The notes under the pieces are model-generated. The model searched no databases. It was given only the letters and a program-made list of their open reading frames with translations, and was not told where the DNA came from. From assembly GCA_900316205.1 (NCBI GenBank), contig ONBX01000020.1:1-36863 (forward strand): a DNA stretch of 36,863 nucleotides. The letters are read 5' to 3'. The translations under genes and the position numbers were made by a program. Shown here piece by piece: positions 1 to 7,448 of the stretch. Within the stretch, counting starts at the first letter, position 1. Each line of letters opens with the position of its first letter. The stretch comes from an uncultured Eubacteriales bacterium. GTDB lineage: Bacteria; Bacillota; Clostridia; Oscillospirales; Oscillospiraceae.

Positions 1-87
1 TCTACGCGGTAAAAACCGAACACCAATCCACAGCATCCTTTACAGTGTAGCACACCCCTGGAGAGGGGGAAATAAATACTACTCTTT

Positions 88-93
88 TATAAT
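88..93 (+). promoter_or_regulatory. Possible -10 box for the first small gene
   Basis: A perfect TATAAT lies 36 bases before the ATG at 130, in a short AT-rich stretch (75-95). No convincing -35 box is present at the usual distance, so this is only a candidate. Confidence 0.4.
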
Positions 94-129
94 ACGAGGG
101 AAAGGTGCCTGAATTTGGAGAGGTGCAGC

Positions 130-345
130 ATGAACGAGAACAAAAAGAAGGATAAGAAGAAAAACGCATACGGTCTGCCGCTCGGCATGTGTATGGGAAT
201 CGCGGTCGGGACAGCGATCGGAGCGGCAACGGACAATATTGGCCTGTGGATGCCGATCGGACTTTCCATCGGTTTGTGTCTGGGCCTGACATTGGGTCAC
301 AGCGGCGAAGAGGATAACGGGGAGCACACGGACGATAAGCAGTAG
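130..345 (+). CDS. Small glycine-rich membrane protein
   Basis: A 71-residue protein of unknown role. A lysine-rich N-terminus (MNENKKKDKKK) precedes a hydrophobic stretch with repeated small residues (PLGMCMGIAVGTAIGAA, then PIGLSIGLCLGLTLG), like glycine-zipper membrane proteins. Two membrane passes joined by a short DNIGLW loop are likely, followed by an acidic tail. The ATG at 130 is preferred over a TTG at 115 because GGAGAGG at 117-123 is correctly spaced from it. It is probably transcribed alone from the TATAAT at 88. The family is not recognised beyond this architecture. Confidence 0.75.
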   Translation: MNENKKKDKKKNAYGLPLGMCMGIAVGTAIGAATDNIGLWMPIGLSIGLCLGLTLGHSGEEDNGEHTDDKQ

Positions 346-403
346 TCATAGTAATGCCGGAGCCATACATCCAAGACGTTCGAGCAAAGGGGAGGCGGCG
401 GAG

Positions 404-1111
404 ATGAGCGGCACGAAGCGATATCAGGTCCTGGACGGGACCATGCTGAAGATCCTCGCCATGATCAGCATGGTGCTGGATCATGTGGGCGATCTGTTTT
501 TCCCCGGGGTGACATGGCTGAGAGCGGCGGGAAGGCTCGCGATGCCCATTTTTGCCTTCTGCATCGCGGAGGGCTATGCCCACACCCGGGACAGAAAGAA
601 ATACCTCCTCCGCATGGGCCTTTTCGCTCTCATCAGCGAGATCCCCTTTGATCTGGCCTTTGAGAGCAGGATCGGTCTGAGCCACCAGAACATCATGCTG
701 AGCTTCTTCCTCTCGATCCTGGCCTTGATGCTGTATGATCGGATCCGGGGCGGGAAGGAGGCGGAAGGAGCGCAGATCCCTGCCTGGAAAACGGTGCTGG
801 GCGTGCTTGCCGTCGGCGCTGTAGCCGCCCTGGCGCTGCTGCTGAAGGCGGATTATACCATTTTCGCCGTGATCTCCGTGTTCCTGTTTTACGTGCTGCG
901 GCAGAAGCACCCGCTGCTGCGAAGCGGCGTGGGCGTAGCCTTTCTGGCGCTCACCAGAACGGTGGGCTACTACAGCGCCACGGGACTGAGCTTTCTTCCC
1001 CTGGCCCTGTATAACGGGAAGAAGGGCAAAGGGCTCAAGTGGCTGTTTTACCTTTTCTATCCGGGCCACCTTCTGCTGCTGGCCGGGCTCAAGCTCCTTT
1101 TGCGAGCTTGA
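404..1111 (+). CDS. TraX family membrane protein
   Basis: A 235-residue polytopic membrane protein resembling the TraX family. The founding member N-acetylates F-pilin, but chromosomal Firmicute members have no proven substrate. The N-terminal block LDGTMLKILAMISMVLDHVG is characteristic, followed by RLAMPIFAFCIAEGYAHTRD and a basic patch before FALISEIPFDLAFE. About seven or eight hydrophobic segments are visible, with a charged cytoplasmic loop near residues 110-120 (RIRGGKEAEGAQ). The start follows GGGGAGG. No pilus or conjugation genes are nearby, so a pilin-related role is unlikely here and acyl transfer to another molecule is only a possibility. Confidence 0.85.
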   Translation: MSGTKRYQVLDGTMLKILAMISMVLDHVGDLFFPGVTWLRAAGRLAMPIFAFCIAEGYAHTRDRKKYLLRMGLFALISEIPFDLAFESRIGLSHQNIMLSFFLSILALMLYDRIRGGKEAEGAQIPAWKTVLGVLAVGAVAALALLLKADYTIFAVISVFLFYVLRQKHPLLRSGVGVAFLALTRTVGYYSATGLSFLPLALYNGKKGKGLKWLFYLFYPGHLLLLAGLKLLLRA

Positions 1112-1126
1112 TAAGCTCCGCAAAAA
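1098..1126 (+). terminator. Weak hairpin overlapping the TraX stop codon
   Basis: TTTTGCGAGCTT pairs with AAGCTCCGCAAAA around a GAT loop, with one bulge. The stop codon of the TraX-like gene lies in the loop. No long U-tract follows, so termination efficiency is uncertain. Confidence 0.35.
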
Positions 1127-1181
1127 GACGCCCCTTCCGCTGCGCTGCGATCGGCCCAATGTGAAGGGCAGTCTTTCTGAT

Positions 1182-1202
1182 GGCCCGGAGCGCTTCCGGG
1201 CC
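1182..1202 (+). terminator. GC-rich hairpin after the TraX-like gene
   Basis: GGCCCGGA (1182-1189) pairs with TCCGGGCC (1195-1202) around a five-base loop. No U-tract follows, so it may be an RNA-stabilising hairpin rather than a terminator. Confidence 0.3.
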
Positions 1203-1217
1203 GAAGGAAAACGACTC

Positions 1218-1276
1218 ATACGAATACCTAATAGACACATGACAATCTTTGCCTACTTACTATCAGGTATTCGTAT
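1218..1276. promoter_or_regulatory. 12-bp inverted repeat upstream of the reductase gene
   Basis: ATACGAATACCT (1218-1229) and its exact reverse complement AGGTATTCGTAT (1265-1276) are separated by 35 bases and end 24 bases before the reductase ATG. Widely spaced perfect arms in front of a flavin-dependent reductase suggest two operator half-sites for a regulator encoded elsewhere. The sequence shows the repeat; the operator role is inference. Confidence 0.45.
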
Positions 1277-1300
1277 CAGAAGCATTTTGGAGGTTTCAGG

Positions 1301-1813
1301 ATGAAGATCCTCATATTGAACGGCAGTCCCAGACCCGGCGGAGACACCGCCGCCATGGTGAAAACCTTTCAGGAGGAGGCGGAGCGGCGGGGCCACCAGG
1401 TGGTGGTGTTCCCCGTCTGCCGCATGAACATCCGCGGCTGCCTGGCCTGCGAGTACTGCCACGGAAAGGGACAGGGCGCCTGCGTCCAGAAGGACGACAT
1501 GCAGCAGATCTACGCAGAGCTCCGTGATACGGAGATGCTGGTGCTGGCGGCGCCCATCTACTACCACGGCATCTCCGGCCAGCTCAAATGCGCCATCGAC
1601 CGCTTCTATGCGCTCCTCTACCCCAAGGCGCCGGCGAGCCTCAAAAAGGCGGCCATGTTCCTCAGCTCCGGGGATCCGGACATGTATGTGGGGGCGAAGT
1701 TTTCCTACGACGGGGATTTCCTGGGCTATCTGGGTCTGGAGGACGGAGGCATCTACACCAATCACGACCCGGATGTGACGGAAAGACTCCGGGAGCTGGC
1801 GGCCTCGCTGTAA
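1301..1813 (+). CDS. Flavodoxin-fold NAD(P)H-dependent oxidoreductase
   Basis: A 170-residue protein of the flavodoxin-like / NADPH-dependent FMN reductase group. The N-terminal strand and phosphate-binding loop MKILILNGSPRPGGDTAAMV is typical for FMN binding, and AAPIYYHGISGQLKCAIDR (about 83-101) is the second FMN-contacting loop. Cysteines at 47, 50, 53 and 61 (CLACEYC then C) are common in the clostridial iron-sulfur-flavoprotein-like subgroup and could hold a cluster or disulfide, although members with this spacing are often annotated only as flavodoxin-family proteins. It probably transfers electrons to small molecules in the cytoplasm. A 12-bp inverted repeat just upstream suggests specific regulation. 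Confidence 0.85.
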   Translation: MKILILNGSPRPGGDTAAMVKTFQEEAERRGHQVVVFPVCRMNIRGCLACEYCHGKGQGACVQKDDMQQIYAELRDTEMLVLAAPIYYHGISGQLKCAIDRFYALLYPKAPASLKKAAMFLSSGDPDMYVGAKFSYDGDFLGYLGLEDGGIYTNHDPDVTERLRELAASL

Positions 1814-1831
1814 ATTTCGATACGAAAACCT

Positions 1832-1869
1832 GCCCCGGGCTTGCAGTGCCCGGGGCCTTGTGTTAACAT
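1832..1869 (+). promoter_or_regulatory. Promoter with its -35 box in a hairpin loop
   Basis: GCCCCGGGC (1832-1840) and GCCCGGGGC (1848-1856) form a 9-bp stem. Its TTGCAGT loop contains a -35 box TTGCAG (1841-1846); 17 bases later comes TAACAT (1864-1869). The downstream gene starts at 1904. The hairpin may also help end the reductase transcript, although it lacks a U-tract. Confidence 0.5.
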
Positions 1870-1903
1870 GGCAGCGTGAGAAAGTGAAAGGGAGGGCAGA
1901 ACC

Positions 1904-2536
1904 GTGGCCTTTGACTTCAAGAAGGAATACAAAGAATTCTACCAGCCGAAAAACAGGCCGGAGATCGTGACCGTTCCCCGGGCCAATTACATCGCCGTCC
2001 GGGGGCAGGGCGACCCCAATGAGGAGGGCGGCGCCTATCAGCAGGCCATCGGGGTGCTGTACGCGGTGGCCTATACCCTGAAAATGAGCTATAAGACCGA
2101 CTATAGGATTGAAGGCTTTTATGATTACGTGGTGCCGCCCCTGGAGGGCTTCTGGCGGCAGGAGGGCGCGGAAAGCATCGACTACGGTAACAAGGCCGCC
2201 TTTCGGTGGATCTCGGTGATCCGGCTGCCGGATTTCGTGACGGAAAAGGACTTTGCCTGGGCGGTGGAGACGGCGGCGAAAAAGAAAAAGCTGGACTGCT
2301 CGGCGGCGGAGTTTCTCACGGTGGACGAGGGACTCTGCGTCCAGATTCTGCATGAGGGTCCCTTTGACGAAGAGCCCGCCACGGTGGCGCTCATGGACGC
2401 GTATATCCGGGAAAAGGGATACGTCAACGACCTGGACGAGGAGCGGCAGCACCACGAGATCTACCTCTCGGACGCGCGGAAGGTCGCGCCGGAAAAGTGG
2501 AGGACCGTGATCCGCCATCCCATCCGGAAGGAGTGA
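1904..2536 (+). CDS. GyrI-like domain protein
   Basis: A 210-residue protein resembling the GyrI-like small-molecule-binding family (the effector-binding half of BmrR/Rob-type regulators, here without a DNA-binding domain). Recognisable blocks are VPRANYIAVRGQGDPNEEG near residue 25, YKTDYRIEGFYDYVVPPLEG, the FRWISVIRLPDFVT strand and QILHEGPFDEEPATVALMD. It starts at a GTG preceded by GGGAGG (1890-1895). A TfoX-N-like gene follows four bases after its stop, so the two are probably translated from one message. Such stand-alone proteins are thought to bind or hydrolyse hydrophobic or xenobiotic compounds; the ligand is unknown. Confidence 0.8.
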   Translation: MAFDFKKEYKEFYQPKNRPEIVTVPRANYIAVRGQGDPNEEGGAYQQAIGVLYAVAYTLKMSYKTDYRIEGFYDYVVPPLEGFWRQEGAESIDYGNKAAFRWISVIRLPDFVTEKDFAWAVETAAKKKKLDCSAAEFLTVDEGLCVQILHEGPFDEEPATVALMDAYIREKGYVNDLDEERQHHEIYLSDARKVAPEKWRTVIRHPIRKE

Positions 2537-2540
2537 GAGC

Positions 2541-2867
2541 ATGGCTTCGACAAAAGCTTATCTGGACTATGTGCTGGAGCAGCTGGATGCGGCGGAGGAG
2601 ATCGCCTTTCGCCCCATGATGGGGGAGTATGTGCTCTACTGCCGGGGCAAGGTGGTGGGCGGCGTGTATGACGACCGTCTGCTGCTGAAACCCACCCCGG
2701 GTGCCCTTCGTCTTCTGGCGGAGGCAGGGCTTGCCGCGGAGACGGAGCTTCCCTACGAGGGGGCGAAGGAGCTGCTGCTGGCGGATGTGGACCGGCGGGA
2801 ACTGCTGTGCCGGATGGTGGAGACCATCGCGGCGGAGCTGCCCGCGCCCAAGAGAAAGCGGACATAA
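2541..2867 (+). CDS. TfoX/Sxy N-terminal domain protein
   Basis: A 108-residue protein matching the TfoX N-terminal domain. The core is FRPMMGEYVLYCRGKVVGGVYDDRLLLKPT-like, followed by an ELPYEGAKE helix region, and it ends in a basic tail (PKRKRT). It lacks the C-terminal helical domain of enterobacterial competence regulator TfoX. In Firmicutes such short forms are common and have no shown competence role. The Shine-Dalgarno GGAAGGAG lies within the last codons of the upstream GyrI-like gene, implying translational coupling. Confidence 0.8.
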   Translation: MASTKAYLDYVLEQLDAAEEIAFRPMMGEYVLYCRGKVVGGVYDDRLLLKPTPGALRLLAEAGLAAETELPYEGAKELLLADVDRRELLCRMVETIAAELPAPKRKRT

Positions 2868-2897
2868 GGGACAGCGCGTGGAAGGGAGAGACAAAAC

Positions 2898-3164
2898 ATG
2901 CAGAAAAGAACCATGGGAACCATCGTCTCGGCCAGGAAGCAGTGGTGGCTGAAGATTAACACCAAGGCCTTTCGGACAGGCCCGCTGGACGGGGCGATCT
3001 TCCCCTATGTGGTCCGGGTGCAGTATGAAGTGGACGGGATCGGCTACTGCAAGAGAAAGTGGATCGCCGCGGGCCTCCCGGTGCCGAAGGTAGGGGAACA
3101 GGTGGAGCTGGTCTACGACGAGGAAAAGCCCGGGAAGGTGAAGATCGTATACGGAAAGGACTGA
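2898..3164 (+). CDS. Uncharacterised 88-residue beta-rich protein
   Basis: A small soluble protein with no recognised domain. It has a basic start (MQKRTMGTIVSARKQWWLKINTK), a central block IFPYVVRVQYEVDGIGYCKRKWI and an ending VGEQVELVYDEEKPGKVKIV that looks like consecutive beta strands, reminiscent of small OB/SH3-like barrels. Similar short proteins occur widely in Clostridia and are often mislabelled as transporter permeases; no transmembrane segment is visible here. A GGAAGGGAG site precedes the ATG. It is probably the last gene of the 1904-3164 message. Confidence 0.7.
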   Translation: MQKRTMGTIVSARKQWWLKINTKAFRTGPLDGAIFPYVVRVQYEVDGIGYCKRKWIAAGLPVPKVGEQVELVYDEEKPGKVKIVYGKD

Positions 3165-3218
3165 CTCGGGGGAGGGACATTCGGCCTTCTGTCCAGGCTT
3201 CCCACTGCAAACGAAAAA

Positions 3219-3262
3219 CACAGCGCCCCGGGCTTGAAAGGCCCGGGGCGCTGTGCTACAAT
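3219..3262 (+). promoter_or_regulatory. Perfect 15-bp hairpin enclosing a promoter
   Basis: CACAGCGCCCCGGGC (3219-3233) pairs perfectly with 3241-3255 around the loop TTGAAAG. The loop holds the -35 box TTGAAA (3234-3239), the right arm fills the 17-base spacer, and TACAAT (3257-3262) is the -10 box. The next gene starts at 3300. No U-tract follows, so this is best read as a promoter with an overlapping palindrome. Confidence 0.6.
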
Positions 3263-3299
3263 CGCCGTGAATAATGCTTAAAAACAGGAGGAGAGCGGT

Positions 3300-3755
3300 A
3301 TGAAACTGGCAGAGGCTTTACAGGAGCGGGCGGATCTGAACCGAAAGATCGAGGAGCTGCGCCGCCGTCTGGGAAACTGCATCCTGACCCAGGAGGGGGA
3401 AGAGCCCGCCGAGGACCCGGCAAAGCTCCTGGAGGAGCTGGACGGGGCGGTGAAGCGCCTGGAAGTGCTGATGGCGCAGATCAATCTCACCAACAGCAAA
3501 ACAAAGGTGGAGGGGGAGACCCTCACCCAGCTCATCGCGAAGAAGGACGCCCTGCTGCTGAAGCTCTCGGCCTACCGGGACCTGGTCTACACCGCAGGGC
3601 AGAGCACCAGCCGGGCCAGAGGCACGGAGATCAAGGTCAAAGCGGTGCTGAAGGCGGCGGACCTGCAGAAGGAAGTGGACCGGATGGCGAAGGAGGCCAG
3701 ACAGATCGACAACCTCCTCCAGGAGACCAACTGGAAGACCAGTTTGAAGGAGTAA
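3300..3755 (+). CDS. DIP1984 family coiled-coil protein
   Basis: A 151-residue, highly charged helical protein similar to the DIP1984/septicolysin-like family. Diagnostic blocks are MKLAEALQERADLNRKIEEL at the start, INLTNSKTK near residue 62, LIAKKDALLLKLSAYRDLV, and a C-terminal helix ending in IDNLLQETNWKTSLKE. Most of the chain is predicted coiled coil. The family has a structure but no agreed function. It has its own promoter (TTGAAA-17-TACAAT at 3234-3262) and an AGGAGGAG ribosome binding site, and is followed by an intergenic repeat, so it is probably monocistronic. Confidence 0.85.
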   Translation: MKLAEALQERADLNRKIEELRRRLGNCILTQEGEEPAEDPAKLLEELDGAVKRLEVLMAQINLTNSKTKVEGETLTQLIAKKDALLLKLSAYRDLVYTAGQSTSRARGTEIKVKAVLKAADLQKEVDRMAKEARQIDNLLQETNWKTSLKE

Positions 3756-3804
3756 AACGAAATCCGGTTTGCCTTGACGCAGCTTCGGCCCGATAAGTGA
3801 AAGC

Positions 3805-3920
3805 GTAGGGGTGCTTCAGGAAGCGCCCGACAGAGGACGGTTGCTGTTTTACATTTCGCCTGGGCGAATTTGCATGTAAAGGACCGTTCCGCACGGGCTG
3901 TCGAGGGCGCCAGCCCCTAC
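3805..3920. repeat. Double-hairpin intergenic repeat, copy 1
   Basis: The element is bounded by GTAGGGG (3805-3811) and CCCCTAC (3914-3920). Its outer arms are related but imperfect and both contain GACAG. The centre carries a second imperfect inverted repeat, TTTACATTTCG...CGAATTTGCATGTAAA. It has the same outer-arm/inner-arm plan as the copies at 8495, 14635, 15464 and 32193. Confidence 0.6.
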
Positions 3921-4233
3921 GACGCAGAGGCGCGGCAATACCGTAACGGCGCGATCCCCTGATCGCGCCCTACGCGGGGACGGGAGTCCTTGGGGACAGG
4001 CAGACAGGCACGCATATATCTTGTTGGTAGCTTTTCCGGGCGCATATCAGGCGGCAGCTGCCCAAGCTGCACAGCGGATGTGCCGTGAGCGGGCACGGGG
4101 TTCGAATCCCCCAGGATCGTCAGGCTCCGATGGCGCATGACCGCAGGCTTATCGCGTATGACGCATCACCGGATATGGACGGAAGAGCGAGGGTGGGTTA
4201 GGGGAAACAGCTTTTGTGGGCAAGGAGAGAAAA
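3921..4233. other. Non-coding stretch with hairpin and orphan T-arm-like motif
   Basis: No credible gene is seen. A 9-bp hairpin GGCGCGATC/GATCGCGCC lies at 3948-3969. At about 4098-4115 a GGGGTTCGAATCCCC block looks exactly like a tRNA T-arm, but no matching acceptor, D-arm or anticodon stem could be assembled around it. It may be a decayed tRNA end. Confidence 0.4.
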
Positions 4234-5253
4234 ATGCTGCGGAAAATCACCCGCTATGAAGACCTGGACACCAGAGCGCTGATGGACGTGTATGCCGAGA
4301 GCAATTTTGAGAACACGGACTGGTTCTATCCGGACGACACGGACAAGGTCGGGGCGCTGCGGAAGGTGGAAGCTGGCTTCCTGGACTTTCTGAGGTCGGA
4401 GTTCTTCTCCCGGGAGGGTGGCGTGTACTGGATCCTGGAAGAAAACGCCCTTTGGGTCAGCGCCTGCCGGATCTCGATTATCCGGCCCGGCCTCTTTTAT
4501 CTGGAGGCTCTGGAGACCCGTCCGGACTGCCGAAAGCAGGGCTGCGCTGCCCGCCTCCTCACCGGCGTGCTGGAGGAGATGAAGCGGGAAGGGCCCTTCC
4601 GGCTCTGTGACTGCGTGGGCAAGGGGAACCGGGCCTCCCTGAAAACCCACGAAGCATGCGGCTTTCGCATCGTGTCGGAGGCGGGCTTCGATTATCTGCG
4701 GGAAGAGGCGGACGACTGGGACTACGGCCTGGAGTACCGCTATGAGGGCAGCGGGGCAAAGGGGACGGAAGCAGTGAGCTTTTCTCCCATCACCGCGGAA
4801 GATGATGCGGCCCTTGCCCAAATCGTGCGGCACAACCTGGAAACGCACGACCTGGCCCTGCCGGGGACGGCCTACTATGACGAGCAGCTGGATCATCTGA
4901 GCGGCTATTATCTTTCCGACCCTGCCAAGCGCTTTTATCTTGTCCTGCGGGACGGGGAGGGGCGGACCCTGGGCGGCGTGGGAGTCGCGGAGCTTCCGTT
5001 TTTTGAAGACTGCGGGGAGCTGCAGAAGCTGTATCTGGCAGACGAGGCCAAGGGCGCGGGCCTGGGCTATGCCCTCATCGCCCGGATCGAGGACAAGGCC
5101 CGGGAACTGGGCTACAGGCGCACTTACCTGGAGACCCACAGCAATCTCCGGGCGGCAATCCACGTTTATGAAAAGAGCGGCTACCGTCAGATCCCCAGGC
5201 CAGCGGAGGCCGTCCACGGGACCATGGACCGCTTTTACATCAAGGAATTATAA
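4234..5253 (+). CDS. Tandem GNAT acetyltransferase (two domains)
   Basis: A 339-residue protein with two GNAT folds. The first has the acetyl-CoA pyrophosphate loop region LEALETRPDCRKQGCAARLL near residues 90-108. The second, better preserved, has LQKLYLADEAKGAGLGYALI near 263-282 followed by THSNLRAAIHVYEKSGY. The second copy is probably the active one, since its Q/RxxGxG/A loop reads KGAGLG while the first reads CRKQGCA. The ATG at 4234 is chosen over a GTG at 4216 because AAGGAG (4222-4227) is correctly placed. Substrate unknown; amines, peptides or antibiotics are all possible. Confidence 0.85.
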   Translation: MLRKITRYEDLDTRALMDVYAESNFENTDWFYPDDTDKVGALRKVEAGFLDFLRSEFFSREGGVYWILEENALWVSACRISIIRPGLFYLEALETRPDCRKQGCAARLLTGVLEEMKREGPFRLCDCVGKGNRASLKTHEACGFRIVSEAGFDYLREEADDWDYGLEYRYEGSGAKGTEAVSFSPITAEDDAALAQIVRHNLETHDLALPGTAYYDEQLDHLSGYYLSDPAKRFYLVLRDGEGRTLGGVGVAELPFFEDCGELQKLYLADEAKGAGLGYALIARIEDKARELGYRRTYLETHSNLRAAIHVYEKSGYRQIPRPAEAVHGTMDRFYIKEL

Positions 5254-5305
5254 TGTCCCCGCGTGTGGGCGGGAACCTTTGCAGAGAAAAGAGAGGAAAG
5301 AGAGC

Positions 5306-5929
5306 ATGCGTATCATCACCGTGAGCCGCCAGTTCGGCAGCGGCGGCCGGGAACTGGGAAAGCGCTTGGCCGACAAGCTGGGCTGGGACTACTATGACAA
5401 GGAGATCATCGACACCCTGGCCCAGGACCAGGGCCTTGACCCGGACTATGTCAGAAGGGTGCTGGGAAACCACGGCTGGCAGAACGTGCAGCTGACCTTC
5501 CGCAACAGCTTTGACCGGGTGGTGCTGGACCCGGGCATGCGGACCCAGCTGCTGGTGAAGGAGCGGGAGATCCTCCTGGAGATCGCCGAGGCGGGCAACG
5601 ACTGCATCATCGTGGGCCGGGACGCGGACGTGATTTTGCAGGACTACCACCCCTTCCGCATCTACGTCTGCGCGGACCTGGAGGCCCGGCTCCGCCGCTG
5701 CCAGGGCCACGAGCAGAAAAAGCCCCGTGCCCAGCGCCTCACCGAAAAGGAGATCCTGCGGAATATCCGCCGCATCGACAAAAACCGCATCCGCACCCGG
5801 GAGGTGCTCACCGGCAAGCACCACGGGGACGCCAGCGCCTTCGACCTGACGGTGAACACCGCCGGCTGGGAGATCAAGCGGCTGACCGAGGCGGTGGGCG
5901 ATTTCGCCCTGCGCTGGTTTGAGGGCTGA
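5306..5929 (+). CDS. Cytidylate kinase-like family protein
   Basis: A 207-residue P-loop protein of the cytidylate-kinase-like family (AAA_26 type), distinct from true Cmk. The nucleotide-binding loop is the glycine-rich SRQFGSGGRELGKRLA at residues 7-22, followed by YYDKEIID and the core strand GNDCIIVGRDADVIL. The lid region is arginine-rich (RNIRRIDKNRIRTREVLTGK). The start follows GAGGAAAG. The MATE exporter begins four bases after its stop, and in Clostridia this kinase family is often found next to MATE transporters, so co-translation is likely. Its physiological substrate is unknown. Confidence 0.85.
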   Translation: MRIITVSRQFGSGGRELGKRLADKLGWDYYDKEIIDTLAQDQGLDPDYVRRVLGNHGWQNVQLTFRNSFDRVVLDPGMRTQLLVKEREILLEIAEAGNDCIIVGRDADVILQDYHPFRIYVCADLEARLRRCQGHEQKKPRAQRLTEKEILRNIRRIDKNRIRTREVLTGKHHGDASAFDLTVNTAGWEIKRLTEAVGDFALRWFEG

Positions 5930-5932
5930 GCC

Positions 5933-7297
5933 ATGGAACAGAGACTTGACCGGAAAGACCTGACCCAGGGGGTCGTGTGGAAAAAGCTGCTGGTCTTTTT
6001 CCTGCCCATTGCGGCGGGCACCTGCATCCAGCAGCTCTATAACGCGGTGGACGGGCTCATCGTGGGCCGCTATGTGGGCACCATCGCCCTGGCCGCCGTG
6101 GGCGGCAGTTCTGCCCAGATCATCAACCTGCTCATCGGCTTCTTCGTGGCCACCACGGCGGGGGCCTCGGTGGTCATCGCCCAGGTCTACGGCGCCGGGC
6201 GGGACGAGGACGTGCGTCTCGCTGCGGGGAACGCTCTCGCGGTGTTTGCCCTGCTGGGCCTGGTGCTGATGGCCTTCGGCCTGATTGCCACGCCTGCCAT
6301 GCTGCGCCTGCTGCGGACGCCGGAGGATACCATGGAGGCCTCCATCCTCTATCTGCGCATCTATTTTCTGGGCGTGCCCTTTGTGCTGGTTTTGAATATG
6401 GAGTCCAACATGCTCCGCTCCGTGGGGGATTCCTTCAGCCCCTTCCTGTACATGGTGGCGGGCTGCATCAGCAACATCGTGCTGGACGCGGTGTTTGTGC
6501 TGGTCTTCCACTGGGGCGTGGCGGGGGTCGCCATCGCCACGGTGCTGGCCCAGGTGCTGAACATGGGGCTTCTCACATGGAAGCTCCTGTGCACCAAAGA
6601 GAGCTACCGCCTGAGCCTGAAGGAGCTGAAGCTCAAGGGCGTCTATCTGCGGAACATGCTGCGCCTGGGCATCCCCTCGGGGCTGCAGTCCTCCATGTAT
6701 GCCGTCTCCAACATGATCATCCAGGTGGGCGTCAATTCCCTGGGCACTGTTGTGGTGGCCTCCTGGGCCATGAGCGGCAAGACCGACGGCATCTTCTGGG
6801 CGGTGAGCAACGCCCTGGGCGCCGCCATCACCAGCTTCATCGGCCAGAACCTGGGCGCCGGGCGGCAGGATCGGGTGAAGCTCTGCGTGAAGCAGGGCCT
6901 AATCCTGTCCTTCAGCATCACGGTCACCCTCAGCGCGCTCATCATGCTGCTGGGAAAGCCGATGCTGCACATCCTCACCGAGGACCAGGCGGTCATCGAC
7001 ACCACCTACCAGATCATGACCTACTTTGTGCCCTATTACTTCACTTGGACCTTGATCGAGGTGCTCTCCGCCGTGCTGCGCGGCGCGGGAGACGCGGTGC
7101 GCCCGGTGATCATCATCGGCCTCGGCATCTGCCTGCTGCGCATCGTCTGGATCCTGACCCTGTTCCAGTGGGTCCACACCCTGATGGTGCTGAGCCTGTG
7201 CTATGTGGTGTCCTGGGTGGTCACCAGCATCGCCATGACTGTCTACTACCGCCATGGCCGCTGGATGCAGCGGAGCAGCGTGATCCTGGAGCGGTAA
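5933..7297 (+). CDS. MATE family efflux transporter
   Basis: A 454-residue, twelve-helix membrane protein of the multidrug and toxin extrusion family. The hallmark first-half signature is AGTCIQQLYNAVDGLIVGRY (about 28-47), followed by SAQIINLLIGFFVATTAGAS. The second half shows the internal repeat (GIPSGLQSSMYAVSNMIIQV, then GAAITSFIGQNLGAGRQDRV). Members export cationic drugs or metabolites using Na+ or H+ gradients. The gene follows the cytidylate-kinase-like gene by three bases and a membrane-linked HTH regulator gene follows 151 bases later. Confidence 0.93.
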   Translation: MEQRLDRKDLTQGVVWKKLLVFFLPIAAGTCIQQLYNAVDGLIVGRYVGTIALAAVGGSSAQIINLLIGFFVATTAGASVVIAQVYGAGRDEDVRLAAGNALAVFALLGLVLMAFGLIATPAMLRLLRTPEDTMEASILYLRIYFLGVPFVLVLNMESNMLRSVGDSFSPFLYMVAGCISNIVLDAVFVLVFHWGVAGVAIATVLAQVLNMGLLTWKLLCTKESYRLSLKELKLKGVYLRNMLRLGIPSGLQSSMYAVSNMIIQVGVNSLGTVVVASWAMSGKTDGIFWAVSNALGAAITSFIGQNLGAGRQDRVKLCVKQGLILSFSITVTLSALIMLLGKPMLHILTEDQAVIDTTYQIMTYFVPYYFTWTLIEVLSAVLRGAGDAVRPVIIIGLGICLLRIVWILTLFQWVHTLMVLSLCYVVSWVVTSIAMTVYYRHGRWMQRSSVILER

Positions 7298-7448
7298 AGA
7301 GGCTCCAAAAGCCCGGTGCAAGCGGAAAACAGGGCTATTGCAACCGCCGGTTGCGGAAGTTCCAGCCCCGCTTTCTGGCAGGAAACCCGGATTTCGGCTA
7401 TCCTGAAGCTGCCCGGTGAGGACACCGGACAGGAAAGGAGCGAGAAGC

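Noticed and set aside
115-129. TTG start for the first gene
   Set aside because: The GGAGAGG at 117-123 would be inside the coding part; the ATG at 130 is correctly spaced from it.
4022-4120. Complete tRNA gene
   Set aside because: Only a T-arm-like block is present; acceptor, D-arm and anticodon arms cannot be paired at legal distances, and selenocysteine-type folding also failed by eye.
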